Shown here: piece by piece, positions 8,528 to 17,689 of the stretch | How the letters are laid out: the number at the start of each line of letters is the position of its first letter | How positions within the stretch are numbered: the first letter of the stretch is position 1 | Assembly: GCA_030427405.1 (NCBI GenBank) | Contig: JAUHXK010000010.1 | Span: 62,001-126,000, forward strand | From: Alphaproteobacteria bacterium | GTDB taxonomy: Bacteria; Pseudomonadota; Alphaproteobacteria; Rhodobacterales; Rhodobacteraceae | Reading direction: 5' to 3' | Length of the DNA: 64,000 nt | Made by a program: the position numbers and the translations under genes | The notes under the pieces: generated by a model | What the model was told of the DNA's origin: nothing | Database searches by the model: none | Seen by the model: only the letters and a program-made list of their open reading frames with translations

Positions 8528-9595
8528 CTAAAGGCGAAGGCCGCTGTGCGGATCAAAGAAATGCAAGTTCGAATTCGCGAACTTGAGGCGGATTTCCTCG
8601 CCTGCGGCAAGCGGCATTTTCGAATCCAGCCGCGCGGTCAGTTCGTTCTCTCCAACCCGGCAGATCGCCATCGTGTCAGAACCGAGCGGTTCAATGACGT
8701 CGATTTTCGCAACGATCATTTCTTCGCCCGGATTGGCCGGTTCCAGATGCTCTGGTCGGATTCCGACGTCTACAGAGGCACGTTCGGAAAATGCGACGTT
8801 GCCCAGGTCGATCTCGGACCCTGGGATGACAAGTTTGGCTGACTCGGCCGTGCGTTTGATCTGCCCCGAAAATACGTTCATCTGGGGCGATCCGATGAAT
8901 TCGCCGACAAACCGGCAATTGGGCTGTTCATAAAGCGTCATTGGCGGACCTTCCTGAACGATGTGGCCATCCTTCAGGACCACAACCTTGTCGGCGAGGG
9001 TCATCGCTTCGGTTTGGTCATGCGTCACATAGACCATTGTTGTTCCAAGCATGGCATGCAGACGCTTGATCTGCGTTCTCATCTCGACGCGCAACTTGGC
9101 ATCAAGATTGGACAGCGGCTCATCGAAAAGAAATACAGAAGGTTCCCGCACGATGGCCCGCCCCATCGCGACCCGTTGGCGCTGACCCCCGGACAATTGC
9201 CCGGGTTTGCGATCAAGATAGGCGCTGATCTGAAGAATGTTGGCAGAATGCTCGACCCGTGGTGCAATATCTTCTGATTTCCATCCGCGCATCTTCAGGC
9301 CGAAACCAATATTTTCACGGATGCTCATGTGCGGATAAAGGGCATAGTCCTGGAACACCATCGCGACGTCCCGGTCTTTTGGCTCCATATCGTTGACCTT
9401 GGCGTCACCGATACACAGCACGCCGTCGGTGATTTCTTCCAGGCCCGCGATCATGCGCAGCATGGTCGATTTCCCACAGCCTGAAGGGCCCACGAACGCA
9501 ACGAATTGCCCGTCGGCTATCTGCAAATCCACACCGTGAATGGCCCTGTGCGCACCGTAATCTTTTACGATCTCTTGTAGTTCGATACTCGCCAA
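8528..9595 (-). CDS. ABC transporter ATP-binding protein, MalK/UgpC type
   Basis: A 355-residue CUT1-family ATPase. Visible: Walker A GPSGCGKST (~residues 36-44), Q-loop FQDYALYP, signature LSGGQRQRVAMGRA, Walker B VFLFDEPLSNLDAK, H-loop VTHDQ, and the regulatory TOBE/OB C-terminal half (VGIRPEHL). The start is a TTG at 9595 with a strong GGAGGAAG 6 nt upstream. It energises uptake of a carbohydrate across the inner membrane. Its partners are the binding protein and permeases at 11361-14395, which lack their own ATPase. It is unusual in being divergent from them, across the GntR operator region at 9635-9668, so both arms are probably co-controlled. Confidence 0.92.
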   Translation of the reverse strand: MASIELQEIVKDYGAHRAIHGVDLQIADGQFVAFVGPSGCGKSTMLRMIAGLEEITDGVLCIGDAKVNDMEPKDRDVAMVFQDYALYPHMSIRENIGFGLKMRGWKSEDIAPRVEHSANILQISAYLDRKPGQLSGGQRQRVAMGRAIVREPSVFLFDEPLSNLDAKLRVEMRTQIKRLHAMLGTTMVYVTHDQTEAMTLADKVVVLKDGHIVQEGPPMTLYEQPNCRFVGEFIGSPQMNVFSGQIKRTAESAKLVIPGSEIDLGNVAFSERASVDVGIRPEHLEPANPGEEMIVAKIDVIEPLGSDTMAICRVGENELTARLDSKMPLAAGEEIRLKFANSNLHFFDPHSGLRL

Positions 9596-9634
9596 TTTCT
9601 TCCTCCCAGAGGGCCCTCAACATTTTTCAGTTGT

Positions 9635-9668
9635 ATTATTGATATCGATAATGGTAGCAATATCGATA
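9635..9668. promoter_or_regulatory. Candidate GntR operator pair
   Basis: An 18-bp near-perfect palindrome, ATTATTGATATCGATAAT (9635-9652, one mismatched pair), is followed by a second copy of its core, TATCGATA at 9661-9668 after TATCGATA at 9643-9650 (18 bp apart). The pair lies in the 130-bp gap between the divergent ATPase gene and the GntR gene. It probably controls both transcription units. Confidence 0.6.
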
Positions 9669-9725
9669 ATGACGGGCAAGCACAAAAGCCAAGCTCGATA
9701 CACACGGAGAAAGACGGGGCTGACT

Positions 9726-10427
9726 ATGGCTTTGGAATCTTTTGATAATGTTGGATATGCAAGCTTGCTTCCCAAGCAGCCCAAACGCCGGAGCAGCGTG
9801 CTGTTTGAAAAGCTGCAAAGAGAAATCGTTCTGGGCGCGTTAAGCCCAAAGCAGGTTCTGACCGAGATGGAGCTTGCCGGGCGCTTTGGGTGCAGCCAGG
9901 GGACGGTGCGCGAGGCGTTGATGCAGCTGAACGAGGTCGGCCTGGTCGAGCGTCAACCCAATAACGGGACTTTCGTTTCCCCCTGCGAGTCGAAGGACGC
10001 CCAGGCGCTGCTGCATATCCGCAGCGAGATTGAATGTCGTTTTCTGGATCGTGTCATCGCGAATGCAGATGAACGTCTGGATCGTGATTTGCACGACCTT
10101 CTGAATGCCATGCGCAACGCGGCGCGGGATAATGACGAATACATGCTTTCTGTCTGCGACCGGGCATTTCATTTGCGCCTGTTCCAAGTCGCCGATCTGC
10201 CGCTGGTGTCGCCGATGTTGGCGCGTTGCCTGATCCATAACCATCGCTTCAAAATTCTGAACTCGTCCGGCAGCCGGGATTTGGACGCGACTGCGGAGCG
10301 GCATCTGCCAATCGTCCGCGCGGTTCAGGAGCGCGATGCAGATCATCTTGACCAATTGTTGTCGCATCATATCGCGACCATCGTGGATATTGGTCCGGTT
10401 ATCACAAGCGGTTCGTCTTCGGCATGA
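9726..10427 (+). CDS. GntR family regulator, FadR subfamily (FCD domain)
   Basis: A 233-residue GntR regulator. The winged helix is visible at LFEKLQREIVLGALSPKQVL and ELAGRFGCSQGTVREALMQL (residues ~25-70). The C-terminal all-helical FCD domain has the metal-ligand pattern: Asp and His in VCDRAFHLRL, and His in ERHLPIV and LSHHI. FCD regulators usually bind organic or sugar acids. I chose the ATG at 9726 because it starts the conserved region; an earlier in-frame ATG at 9639 lies inside the palindromic operator. The stop overlaps the esterase start (ATGA), so it is the first gene of the operon it likely regulates. Confidence 0.88.
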   Translation: MALESFDNVGYASLLPKQPKRRSSVLFEKLQREIVLGALSPKQVLTEMELAGRFGCSQGTVREALMQLNEVGLVERQPNNGTFVSPCESKDAQALLHIRSEIECRFLDRVIANADERLDRDLHDLLNAMRNAARDNDEYMLSVCDRAFHLRLFQVADLPLVSPMLARCLIHNHRFKILNSSGSRDLDATAERHLPIVRAVQERDADHLDQLLSHHIATIVDIGPVITSGSSSA

Positions 10428-11341
10428 ACCGCCTGAGCCCCAGCATGGCCGCTGTCGTAGAATGGCTTGCCAAAGAGGATGCCGGGGTCGGTGATCCGAC
10501 GCTTATGGCGCCCAGCCAGGCCCGCGCGGTGGCTGAATTGACCAATAGGCGGTGGAATTCGGACCTGCCAGAAATGGCCGACGCACAAACCGTTGTTCAC
10601 GCCGGAATGGCGGCGCGTTGGGTCGTGCCCGAAAACGACAGGGGGACCGAGGCGATTTTGCATGTGCATGGCGGCGGCTGGGCTCTTTGTTCACCGGCCA
10701 CGCATGAGGGTGCGGCCCGTCAGCTTGCCAACGCCTGTGCGTGCCCGGTCCTGACGATCGAGTACCGGCTTGCACCCGAAGATCAGTTTCCGGCGGGGTT
10801 GCACGATGTACTGTCGGCATGGCGTGCCCGTTCGCCTGATCGTCGTTGGAGCATTGCAGGCGACAGCGCCGGGGCAAATCTTGGCCTGGCCGCCATGCTG
10901 GCGATGATCGCGGCGGGCGACGAGCTGCCCGCGTGCGGGCTGTTGTTCTACGGCGTATATGGGGCCGATTTTGACACCGAAAGCTATATCCGCAACGCGG
11001 CCGGGCCGGGGCTGACCCGTGACAAGATGATGCGATACTGGGGCTGGTATGCACCCGAAGAGGCGCGAGATGACCCCCTTGTAGCGCCTTTGACAGCAGA
11101 CGACGACGCGCTGCGCGCCCTGCCGCCGCTTTATTTGAACGCGGCCGAACTGGACCCATTGCTTTTTGATTCAGAAGCGCTGTCGCGGCGGCTGCTTACT
11201 CTTGGACGAACGGATGTCTTCGACCGCGTTCCGGGCGTTGTCCATGGGTTCATGCAAATGAGTTCTGTCCTGCCAGAAGCACGGGAGGCGTTTGAAAAAG
11301 CAGGAAACGTGTTTTCAAAGATCACCGTCGAAAGTCGGTGA
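10424..11341 (+). CDS. Alpha/beta hydrolase, HSL-family esterase
   Basis: A 305-residue esterase of the hormone-sensitive-lipase family. The oxyanion motif HGGGW lies at ~residues 77-81, the nucleophile Ser is in GDSAGANLG (~145), the catalytic Asp is expected near AELDPLL, and the His is in PGVVHGFMQ. This family hydrolyses short acyl esters such as acetyl groups. Placed as the second gene of a sugar-uptake operon (4-bp overlap with the GntR gene), it may remove acetyl or other acyl decorations from the imported sugar. No signal peptide is visible, so it acts in the cytoplasm. Confidence 0.86.
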   Translation: MNRLSPSMAAVVEWLAKEDAGVGDPTLMAPSQARAVAELTNRRWNSDLPEMADAQTVVHAGMAARWVVPENDRGTEAILHVHGGGWALCSPATHEGAARQLANACACPVLTIEYRLAPEDQFPAGLHDVLSAWRARSPDRRWSIAGDSAGANLGLAAMLAMIAAGDELPACGLLFYGVYGADFDTESYIRNAAGPGLTRDKMMRYWGWYAPEEARDDPLVAPLTADDDALRALPPLYLNAAELDPLLFDSEALSRRLLTLGRTDVFDRVPGVVHGFMQMSSVLPEAREAFEKAGNVFSKITVESR

Positions 11342-11360
11342 ACCAACGGAGGAGGAAAAA

Positions 11361-12575
11361 ATGAAATCATCCAGCATAGTGGGGATCGCGTCGGCGCTTG
11401 CCCTGATGACAAGCGCAGCGTATGCGGATTCGACGGTACGGTTCTGGTACCATTTTGACAATGCAGACAACCCGATGGACGAGTTGGTTGCAACGTTCGA
11501 GGCCGAAAACCCCGGCATCAAAATCGATGCGGAAAACGTTCCGTGGAACAGCTATTACGACCAGCTTTATACCTCGATCGTTGGTGGCAACGCGCCAGAC
11601 GCGGCCATGGTCAAATTGTTCGCGCAACCGCGTTTGATCGAACTGGGGGCTTTGCATCCGATCGACGACGACATCGCCAATTGGGACGGTGCCGCCAATA
11701 TCGAAGATGGCCTGATCGACCTGGTCAAGGGAGGAGACGGTACGCAATACTATCTCCCGGTGCAGTATGTTGCGCTTTATCTTTACTACCGCGCCGACAT
11801 GTTGGCAGAGCTTGGCCTTGAGGTTCCCACGACATGCGACGAATTCCGTGATGTTGCCAAAGCGCTGACGCGTGACACCGATGGCGACGGACAGACCGAC
11901 GTGTACGGGTTTGGCTTTCGCGGCGCAAAAGGGGGGCACGACCATTGGGGCACCTTTGTCCTGGGCGCACAGGATGTCAGCCTGACCGATGGCATCACCT
12001 CTGAGGCAGGTGTCGCCGGCACCCAGTTTGTTGCCGACCTGTTCCAGAAAGACCAGGTTTTCCCACCTTCGGCGCCCAATGACGGGTTCCAGGAAATCAT
12101 CGGGGCCTTCAAGGCCGGTCGCACGGCCATGACCATCCACCACATCGGATCGGCAAACGGTATGGTCGAGGCGCTTGGCGACAAGGTTTCCGCGGCTCCG
12201 GTGCCCGCGTGCGGTGGCGGGTCCTGGACAGCCTTTGGCGACGAAAGCACGGCCGTCCTGTCAAATGCGGAAGATCCGGAAGCGGCGTTCAAATGGATCT
12301 CTTTTCTGTCGTCCGAGGGGCATAACACGACGTTCAACCAGGCAACGGGCCAGCTTCCTGTTGTAAAGGCGGATGCATCGAACTGGACCATGCACCCGGA
12401 ACGATTTGTCGAAGCAACGCAAGCCAGTGTCCCGGCGGCGCAGCTTTTGCCGTCCAGCTCGGCAACGTCCGACTTTGTGAACACGGTTTGGCCGACGAAC
12501 ATGCAGCGCGTTCTGATCGGCGAAATATCGGCCGAAGAAATGAACGCAAACATCGACGCATTGTTCTCTGAATAG
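11361..12575 (+). CDS. ABC transporter periplasmic sugar-binding protein (CUT1)
   Basis: A 404-residue extracellular solute-binding protein of the family that includes MalE and UgpB. A Sec signal peptide is clear (basic MKSS start, hydrophobic core, cleavage near AYADS). The mature part starts with STVRFWYHFDNADNPMDELV, typical of CUT1 binding proteins for glycerol phosphate or oligosaccharides. A strong GGAGGAGG precedes the ATG at 11361; I did not use the longer frame beginning inside the esterase gene. It delivers the ligand to the permeases at 12645 and 13562. A perfect hairpin (12585-12617) follows and may stabilise this message. Confidence 0.92.
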   Translation: MKSSSIVGIASALALMTSAAYADSTVRFWYHFDNADNPMDELVATFEAENPGIKIDAENVPWNSYYDQLYTSIVGGNAPDAAMVKLFAQPRLIELGALHPIDDDIANWDGAANIEDGLIDLVKGGDGTQYYLPVQYVALYLYYRADMLAELGLEVPTTCDEFRDVAKALTRDTDGDGQTDVYGFGFRGAKGGHDHWGTFVLGAQDVSLTDGITSEAGVAGTQFVADLFQKDQVFPPSAPNDGFQEIIGAFKAGRTAMTIHHIGSANGMVEALGDKVSAAPVPACGGGSWTAFGDESTAVLSNAEDPEAAFKWISFLSSEGHNTTFNQATGQLPVVKADASNWTMHPERFVEATQASVPAAQLLPSSSATSDFVNTVWPTNMQRVLIGEISAEEMNANIDALFSE

Positions 12576-12584
12576 TGCCTTCAA

Positions 12585-12617
12585 AGGGCTGAATGCTTGC
12601 TTCCAACATTCAGCCCT
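12585..12617 (+). terminator. Intercistronic hairpin after the first binding-protein gene
   Basis: AGGGCTGAATG (12585-12595) and CATTCAGCCCT (12607-12617) form a perfect 11-bp stem with an 11-nt loop, 9 bp after the stop codon. It is more likely an mRNA-stabilising or attenuating element than a full terminator, because the permease genes follow. Confidence 0.6.
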
Positions 12618-12644
12618 ACACTTATTTACTGAAGTTGGCCGCCC

Positions 12645-13562
12645 ATGACGACTGCAACACTAGACCCCGATATTTCGGCGCGCCGTTCCGCCCTTGGGCG
12701 CCGAATACTGCCCTATGCAATGCTGTCACCGGCTGTATTGGTGACCCTTGCCATTGTCTTTTTTCCGATGGTCCAGACGGCCTGGATGAGTTTGCACGAA
12801 TACGTGCTTTTCCGCCCAAATGACTTTAACTGGGTGGGCCTAGACAACTTTCGAGCGGCCCTGGCCGATGAAGTGTTTTGGATCTCGCTCAAACATACTG
12901 CGATTTGGATGTGTACCACGATCCCGGCGCAGCTTTTGCTTGGATTGATCACGGCCCTTTTGTTGAACCAGGACTTTTGGTGGCGCCCGCTTGCACGCGC
13001 CCTGATCATCATTCCGTGGGCCTTGCCGTCTGTCGTGATCGCGCTGATGTGGACGTGGATTTACGACAGCAACTATGGTGTTGCCAATGAATTCCTGCTG
13101 CGCCTTGGCGTCATACAGCAGGCCGTGCCTTGGCTGGCAAATCCGGATACCGCCCTGGCGTCCATTATCCTGACGCTGACCTGGCAGGGCTTCCCGTTCT
13201 TCGCAGTGATGATCCTTGCAGGATTGCAGTCTATTCCCGCCAGCTATTACGAGGCGGCCTCTATCGACGGGGCAAGCGCATGGCGTCAGTTCTGGCATAT
13301 CACGCTTCCGGGAATTGCGGGCGTAATGATGACGGCTGTCCTGCTTCGTATGATCTGGGTGGCCAACAGTTTTGACGTCATCTTCGTGATGACCGGCGGC
13401 GGACCCGGCTATTCGACCCATACGCTTCCGCTTTATGCCTTCATCAAGGCGCGGACAAATCTCGATTTCGGCTATGGCTCGTCCATTGCCGTCCTGTTCA
13501 CGATCATGCTGATGGTCGTGGTTGTCTTTTACCTCCGTCGTACCGGAAAGGCGGTGGACTAA
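12645..13562 (+). CDS. ABC transporter permease, UgpA/MalF type
   Basis: A 305-residue inner-membrane permease with six predicted helices, beginning YAMLSPAVLVTLAIVFFPMV. The EAA loop that contacts the ATPase is visible as YEAASIDGASAWRQFWHITLP (~residues 203-223). It forms the heterodimeric channel with the next gene; the two overlap by one base (TAATG). It belongs to the CUT1 class, so the ligand is probably an oligosaccharide, sugar acid or polyol derivative. Confidence 0.92.
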   Translation: MTTATLDPDISARRSALGRRILPYAMLSPAVLVTLAIVFFPMVQTAWMSLHEYVLFRPNDFNWVGLDNFRAALADEVFWISLKHTAIWMCTTIPAQLLLGLITALLLNQDFWWRPLARALIIIPWALPSVVIALMWTWIYDSNYGVANEFLLRLGVIQQAVPWLANPDTALASIILTLTWQGFPFFAVMILAGLQSIPASYYEAASIDGASAWRQFWHITLPGIAGVMMTAVLLRMIWVANSFDVIFVMTGGGPGYSTHTLPLYAFIKARTNLDFGYGSSIAVLFTIMLMVVVVFYLRRTGKAVD

Positions 13563-14395
13563 TGGCCATTCGAAAAACACCCAAGCTCAAGCGGTTTCTG
13601 ACCATCGAAGTTCCGATGCTGGCGATCCTCGTGTTTACCTTGGGGCCCTACCTTTGGATGTTCATCACTTCGGTAAGCCCCGAGGAAACGCTTTTTACCT
13701 CCGGGCCTTCGCTGCTGAATGCGACGTTCGAAAACTATGCGAGGCTGTTCGATACTGTCGGGTTTTCCGACAACCTGATGGACAGTTTGATTGTGGCGGT
13801 TGGCACGGTGATCGTCGGCCTCTCGCTCAGTGTGACTGCAGCATATTCGTTTTCGAGGTTCAATTTCAAAGGCAAGCGGGTATTGATGCTGCAGTTCCTG
13901 CTGATCAACATGTTTCCGCTGGTCCTGTTGATCCTGCCGCTTTTCGTTCTGATGCGGATGTTGGGTCTTTTGGACACGCATGTTGCGCTGATCATTGCGA
14001 ATTCGACCGTCGCGATCCCGTTCTCGATCTGGATGATGGTCAGCTACATAAACGGCATTCCGCGCTCGCTTGATGAAGCGGCAATGACAGATGGGTGCAC
14101 ACGTCTGCAGGCGCTTCGCCGCGTTGTTCTTCCACTTTGCATGCCGGGCATCATCGCGACGGGGATCTATATCTTTATCACCTCGTGGAACGAGTATCTT
14201 TACGCCCTGACACTTGGCGGGCGTGACGTTCGGACCATCACAGTCGCCGTCCAGACACTTATCGGTGAGTACGAGGTTCAATGGGGCTTGCTGACCGCTG
14301 GCGGGATCGTTGGCGCCATGCCAGCGACCGTATTGTTTCTGATCGTCCAAAAGCGGCTGATCTCGGGTTTGACCCAAGGCGCGGTCAAGGGCTGA
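13562..14395 (+). CDS. ABC transporter permease, UgpE/MalG type
   Basis: A 277-residue second permease subunit with six predicted helices. The EAA loop is visible as [20 protein letters not shown] (~residues 174-193), and the family-typical C-terminus [14 protein letters not shown] is present. It pairs with the permease encoded immediately before it and is powered by the divergent ATPase (8528-9595). Confidence 0.92.
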   Translation: MAIRKTPKLKRFLTIEVPMLAILVFTLGPYLWMFITSVSPEETLFTSGPSLLNATFENYARLFDTVGFSDNLMDSLIVAVGTVIVGLSLSVTAAYSFSRFNFKGKRVLMLQFLLINMFPLVLLILPLFVLMRMLGLLDTHVALIIANSTVAIPFSIWMMVSYINGIPRSLDEAAMTDGCTRLQALRRVVLPLCMPGIIATGIYIFITSWNEYLYALTLGGRDVRTITVAVQTLIGEYEVQWGLLTAGGIVGAMPATVLFLIVQKRLISGLTQGAVKG

Positions 14396-14411
14396 ATTAA
14401 AGGGACTAGAA

Positions 14412-15299
14412 ATGAAAAATCCAATCGGCATCATTTCGATGCAATTCATCCGGCCGTTTACCGGCGCCGATCTTCACTATTTTCAGGCCGCCGCCGATCT
14501 GGGCTTTGACTTTGTCGAATTGCTGGTGCCCGAACCAGAGGACGATCTTGAAATCAACGCGGTGAAACAGGCCGCCGATGATGCGGGTATCTCTTTGGTG
14601 CTTGCGGCGCGGGTCAACCAACAGCGCTCTGTCGCATCAGACAACAGGTCCGACCAGATCGGTGGCATGGACTATCTGAAGCTGTGCATTGACGTGGCGG
14701 CCCAACTTGGCTGTGGCGTCGTTGGTGGGCCGCTTTACGGCGAGCCGATGGTTTTTGCCGGGCGCCCGCCCGTTCCACGCAGCGACGCAGACATTGCGCA
14801 ACGCGCCGACCGCACGATTTCGGCCTTCAGCACCATCGCGCCTTTGGCGCAATCCGCGGGTGTGGTCCTGGCAGTGGAAGCCCTTAACCGATTTGAAACA
14901 GACATTCTGTCCACGACGCGCCAGGCCTGTGAGGTTGTCGATGCGGTCGACAATCCGGCCTTCAAGCTGATGCTGGATACGTTCCACATGAATATGGAAG
15001 AACGTTCAATTCCGGATGCAATCCGGATGGCCGGGGATCGGATCGCGCATTTCCAGGCCAACGAAAACCATCGGGGCCATCCTGGAACCGGCCACATAGA
15101 CTGGACCGCCGTGATGAGGGCATTGGCGCAGGTCGACTATTCCGGTCCGATTTCGCTTGAACCGTTCCGGCGCGCGGATGACCGGATTGCATTGCCAATC
15201 GCCCATTGGCGTGCGCCCCGCGAAAACGAAGACGACAAACTGCGCGCAGGTTTGGGCGTAATCCGAAACGCGCTGGCGCTTGCAGAGGTGGATCAATGA
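14412..15299 (+). CDS. TIM-barrel sugar epimerase/isomerase, ketose 3-epimerase-like
   Basis: A 295-residue xylose-isomerase-like TIM barrel. It shows the pattern of D-tagatose/D-psicose 3-epimerases: the first metal Glu in [10 protein letters not shown] (~residue 157), Asp and His in LMLDTFHMN (~190), His in [19 protein letters not shown] (~215-233), and a final Glu in ISLEPFRR. These enzymes invert C3 of ketoses using a divalent metal. It lies in a sugar-uptake operon, 17 bp after the permease gene, with a 4-bp overlap to the next oxidoreductase gene. The precise sugar is unknown; a keto-sugar or inositol-type substrate is also possible. Confidence 0.82.
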   Translation: MKNPIGIISMQFIRPFTGADLHYFQAAADLGFDFVELLVPEPEDDLEINAVKQAADDAGISLVLAARVNQQRSVASDNRSDQIGGMDYLKLCIDVAAQLGCGVVGGPLYGEPMVFAGRPPVPRSDADIAQRADRTISAFSTIAPLAQSAGVVLAVEALNRFETDILSTTRQACEVVDAVDNPAFKLMLDTFHMNMEERSIPDAIRMAGDRIAHFQANENHRGHPGTGHIDWTAVMRALAQVDYSGPISLEPFRRADDRIALPIAHWRAPRENEDDKLRAGLGVIRNALALAEVDQ

Positions 15300-16291
15300 T
15301 CAATATTGGGTGGATAGGCTGCGGAACACATGCACGGCAGATGCTGTTGCCGCAATTGGGGCGCAACGGATTTCGAATTGCAGCGCTTTGTGATCGCGAT
15401 GGCACGGCCCTGGGCCAAACCGCCGCAGAATATGGTGTCACGTCCCTGACGGACGATTTTCGGGATCTGATCAAAACCCCGGGTCTTGATGCGATTGGAA
15501 TGGCGGTTGGCCCCGAATTGCACCGGGTGGCGACCTTGGCCGCGCTTGAGGCAGGATTGCCGGTCTTTATGGAAAAGCCACCCGCCGCGGACGCGGCAGG
15601 CGCGCGCGAGATTACAAAAGCATCCCGGAAAGCCCGCAAACCTGTTCTGGTTGGTTTCATGAAGCGCTACTCCACCGGCAACAAGATCGCGATGAACGTG
15701 CTGAAGCATGGCGAATTTGGGCAAGTCCTGGGTGTTACCGGCGCGTATATGACCGCGCCGACCTATTTCAAGGGCGAGCCGGACTATACCGGGTTCTACC
15801 TTCATCACTGTGTCCATTACATGGACCTTATCCCCTGGTTTCTGGGCGAAGACTTTGGCGACATGCAGGTGCGCAGCATATCCCCGCAACCTGGCAAACT
15901 GCTTTTGCATCTGAATTTCACCACCGATATGGGCAAAGTCGGAAATATCGTCATGGGCACGGTCCAGTCTCGCGGTACGCCGATGGAAGAAATTCGGATC
16001 ATGGGGGATCATGCGCGTTTGCATGTGGATAACGTAATCAACGTATCCCTGTATCGTGACCCGCCATTCAAGGCTCAGGATCCCAAAGCTGCGCTGTCGT
16101 CCGATTGCGACACCTTGAGTTGGGCGCCCAATTTCACGGCGGCAGCCAATGAAGACCACAAGGGTTACGACGCTTTGCTGGCGGATGTGGCCGCCGTGAT
16201 GCGCGGAGAAACAAGAACTGTTCCGGACATCGAAGACGGTGTTCGCGCGATGGAGCGACTGGAACGCATGATCAAGATGATAGATGCTTGA
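15296..16291 (+). CDS. Gfo/Idh/MocA family NAD(P)-dependent oxidoreductase
   Basis: A 331-residue dehydrogenase. The N-terminal Rossmann motif is [18 protein letters not shown]. The family hallmark EKP is present in [11 protein letters not shown] (~residue 95). The catalytic His region is in [15 protein letters not shown] (~residues 165-180). Members oxidise or reduce hydroxyl groups of sugars and cyclitols. The ATG at 15296 overlaps the previous stop (ATGA), which fixes the start. With the epimerase-like and polyol-dehydrogenase-like neighbours it probably oxidises the imported sugar or its epimer. Confidence 0.87.
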   Translation: MINIGWIGCGTHARQMLLPQLGRNGFRIAALCDRDGTALGQTAAEYGVTSLTDDFRDLIKTPGLDAIGMAVGPELHRVATLAALEAGLPVFMEKPPAADAAGAREITKASRKARKPVLVGFMKRYSTGNKIAMNVLKHGEFGQVLGVTGAYMTAPTYFKGEPDYTGFYLHHCVHYMDLIPWFLGEDFGDMQVRSISPQPGKLLLHLNFTTDMGKVGNIVMGTVQSRGTPMEEIRIMGDHARLHVDNVINVSLYRDPPFKAQDPKAALSSDCDTLSWAPNFTAAANEDHKGYDALLADVAAVMRGETRTVPDIEDGVRAMERLERMIKMIDA

Positions 16292-16305
16292 AAGGCGGTT
16301 GCCCC

Positions 16306-17406
16306 TTGAAACCAAGGCTTGAGACCCCGGTTGTTCAATTCGGAACCTCGCGGTTCCTGCAGGCCCATGCGGATTTGTTTTTCTCGGAAGGACATCCGGG
16401 CCAGGCCGTCACGGTTGTCCAAAGCTCTGGCGATCCGACCCGCGCGCGCCGTCTTGCCGCCCTTGCATCTGATGACGGGTATCCGGTGCGCATTCGCGGC
16501 GTGTCCGGCGGCAAGAAAATCGACGAAGAACGCCGCGTAACAAGTGTAAGACGCACTCTGTCTACGGAACATGACTGGCCGGAACTGGTCAGGGTTGTTT
16601 CGCATGAAGCAACGATGATCATCTCAAACACCGGTGATCGCGGTTTTGAACCACGGCCAGCGGACCGGAACGGGGCGCCGTCTCAGGACCAAAGCTATCC
16701 AGCCAAACTGTATCATCTTCTTGCGGCGCGCCACTGTGCCGGGCAGCCTCCCTTGACGATTTTTCCAATGGAACTTGTCGCGGAAAACGGCAGCGTCCTT
16801 TGCGCGCGTGTCATGTCAATTGCCCATGAGCAAGGTGCAAGCGCCGCGCTGACGGATTGGCTGGCAAGGTGTATCTGGGCAAACAGCCTGGTAGACCGGA
16901 TCGTATCAAAACCTATCGAGCCCGCCGGCGCGGTTGCCGAACCCTACGCTCTGTGGGCCATCGAAGCGCAGGATGGTCTTGCCGCGCCCGTCCGTCACCC
17001 CGCGGTAAAGATAGTCGAGGACCTTGAGGAAATCGCGAGGTTGAAACTCCATATCCTGAACCTGGGGCACACGGCCTTGGCTGCGTTCTGGATGGCCGGG
17101 GACAAAAATCCTTTGGCAACGGTTCGCGACCTCATGGCCGGTCCGGTCGGCCAGCGGCTTCGGGTCCTGATGCAAGACGAGGTCATCCCCGGTTTTGCCG
17201 TGCGCGGAAAAGAGACCCAAGCCCAGAGTTATTTGATTGAAACGCTGGAGCGGTTTCAAAATCCCTTCTTGGACCATCTCATACGTGACATCGCGGAAAA
17301 TCATGCCGAGAAGGTTCAGCGCAGGATCGTCGCCTTTCTCGATTGGGTGCGCGAAACCGAGCCGGATTTTGCGGCGCCGGAACTCGACAGGATCGTGACG
17401 GCCTGA
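16306..17406 (+). CDS. Mannitol/mannonate dehydrogenase family protein
   Basis: A 366-residue polyol/uronate dehydrogenase. The N-terminus VVQFGTSRFLQAHADLFF is the Rossmann entry of the mannitol-mannonate-tagaturonate family. The catalytic K-x4-N-x2-H pattern is intact in KLHILNLGHTALA (~residues 246-258). It is shorter than UxaB or UxuB (about 480 residues), fitting a compact subclass. The start is uncertain: TTG at 16306 has AAAGGCGG about 7 nt upstream, while TTG at 16288 overlaps the preceding stop. Role inferred: interconversion of a keto-acid sugar and its alcohol in the same pathway. It is the last gene of the operon. Confidence 0.82.
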   Translation: MKPRLETPVVQFGTSRFLQAHADLFFSEGHPGQAVTVVQSSGDPTRARRLAALASDDGYPVRIRGVSGGKKIDEERRVTSVRRTLSTEHDWPELVRVVSHEATMIISNTGDRGFEPRPADRNGAPSQDQSYPAKLYHLLAARHCAGQPPLTIFPMELVAENGSVLCARVMSIAHEQGASAALTDWLARCIWANSLVDRIVSKPIEPAGAVAEPYALWAIEAQDGLAAPVRHPAVKIVEDLEEIARLKLHILNLGHTALAAFWMAGDKNPLATVRDLMAGPVGQRLRVLMQDEVIPGFAVRGKETQAQSYLIETLERFQNPFLDHLIRDIAENHAEKVQRRIVAFLDWVRETEPDFAAPELDRIVTA

Positions 17407-17689
17407 CATGCCTGCCTTCGGGGCTTGCATAGGGGCAGGTCAAACCGGCCCTGACCGGGCGCCCAAGTTGCCTGAAATTTGGCAGTTGCCGGATATTCCG
17501 GGGCTTGCGGGTGTTTTGACCATTGCAATTTCACGCGCGATACACCAGCTAGGCGCAGTATCAAAATAACACATATGCCAGATGCTTCTTTAGGGTCTCA
17601 AGCGCAGATGTGCCGCCGCCACGGCGGTCTTTTGCGATGAGCCAGATGTCATGCGGCTGACAAGAACTCTCTCAGATCGGGGACGCTAA
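17407..17689. other. Intergenic gap between the sugar operon and the efflux genes
   Basis: A 283-bp stretch without a supported gene. It holds a hairpin with T-rich tail at 17613-17633. I see no convincing small frame with a ribosome-binding site and no clear regulator gene for the RND pump. Confidence 0.6.
17613..17633 (+). terminator. Rho-independent terminator candidate
   Basis: CCGCC (17613-17617) and GGCGG (17623-17627) pair around a 5-nt loop and are followed directly by TCTTTT. The stem is short but GC-only. It lies about 200 bp after the sugar operon and just before the efflux genes. Confidence 0.45.
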
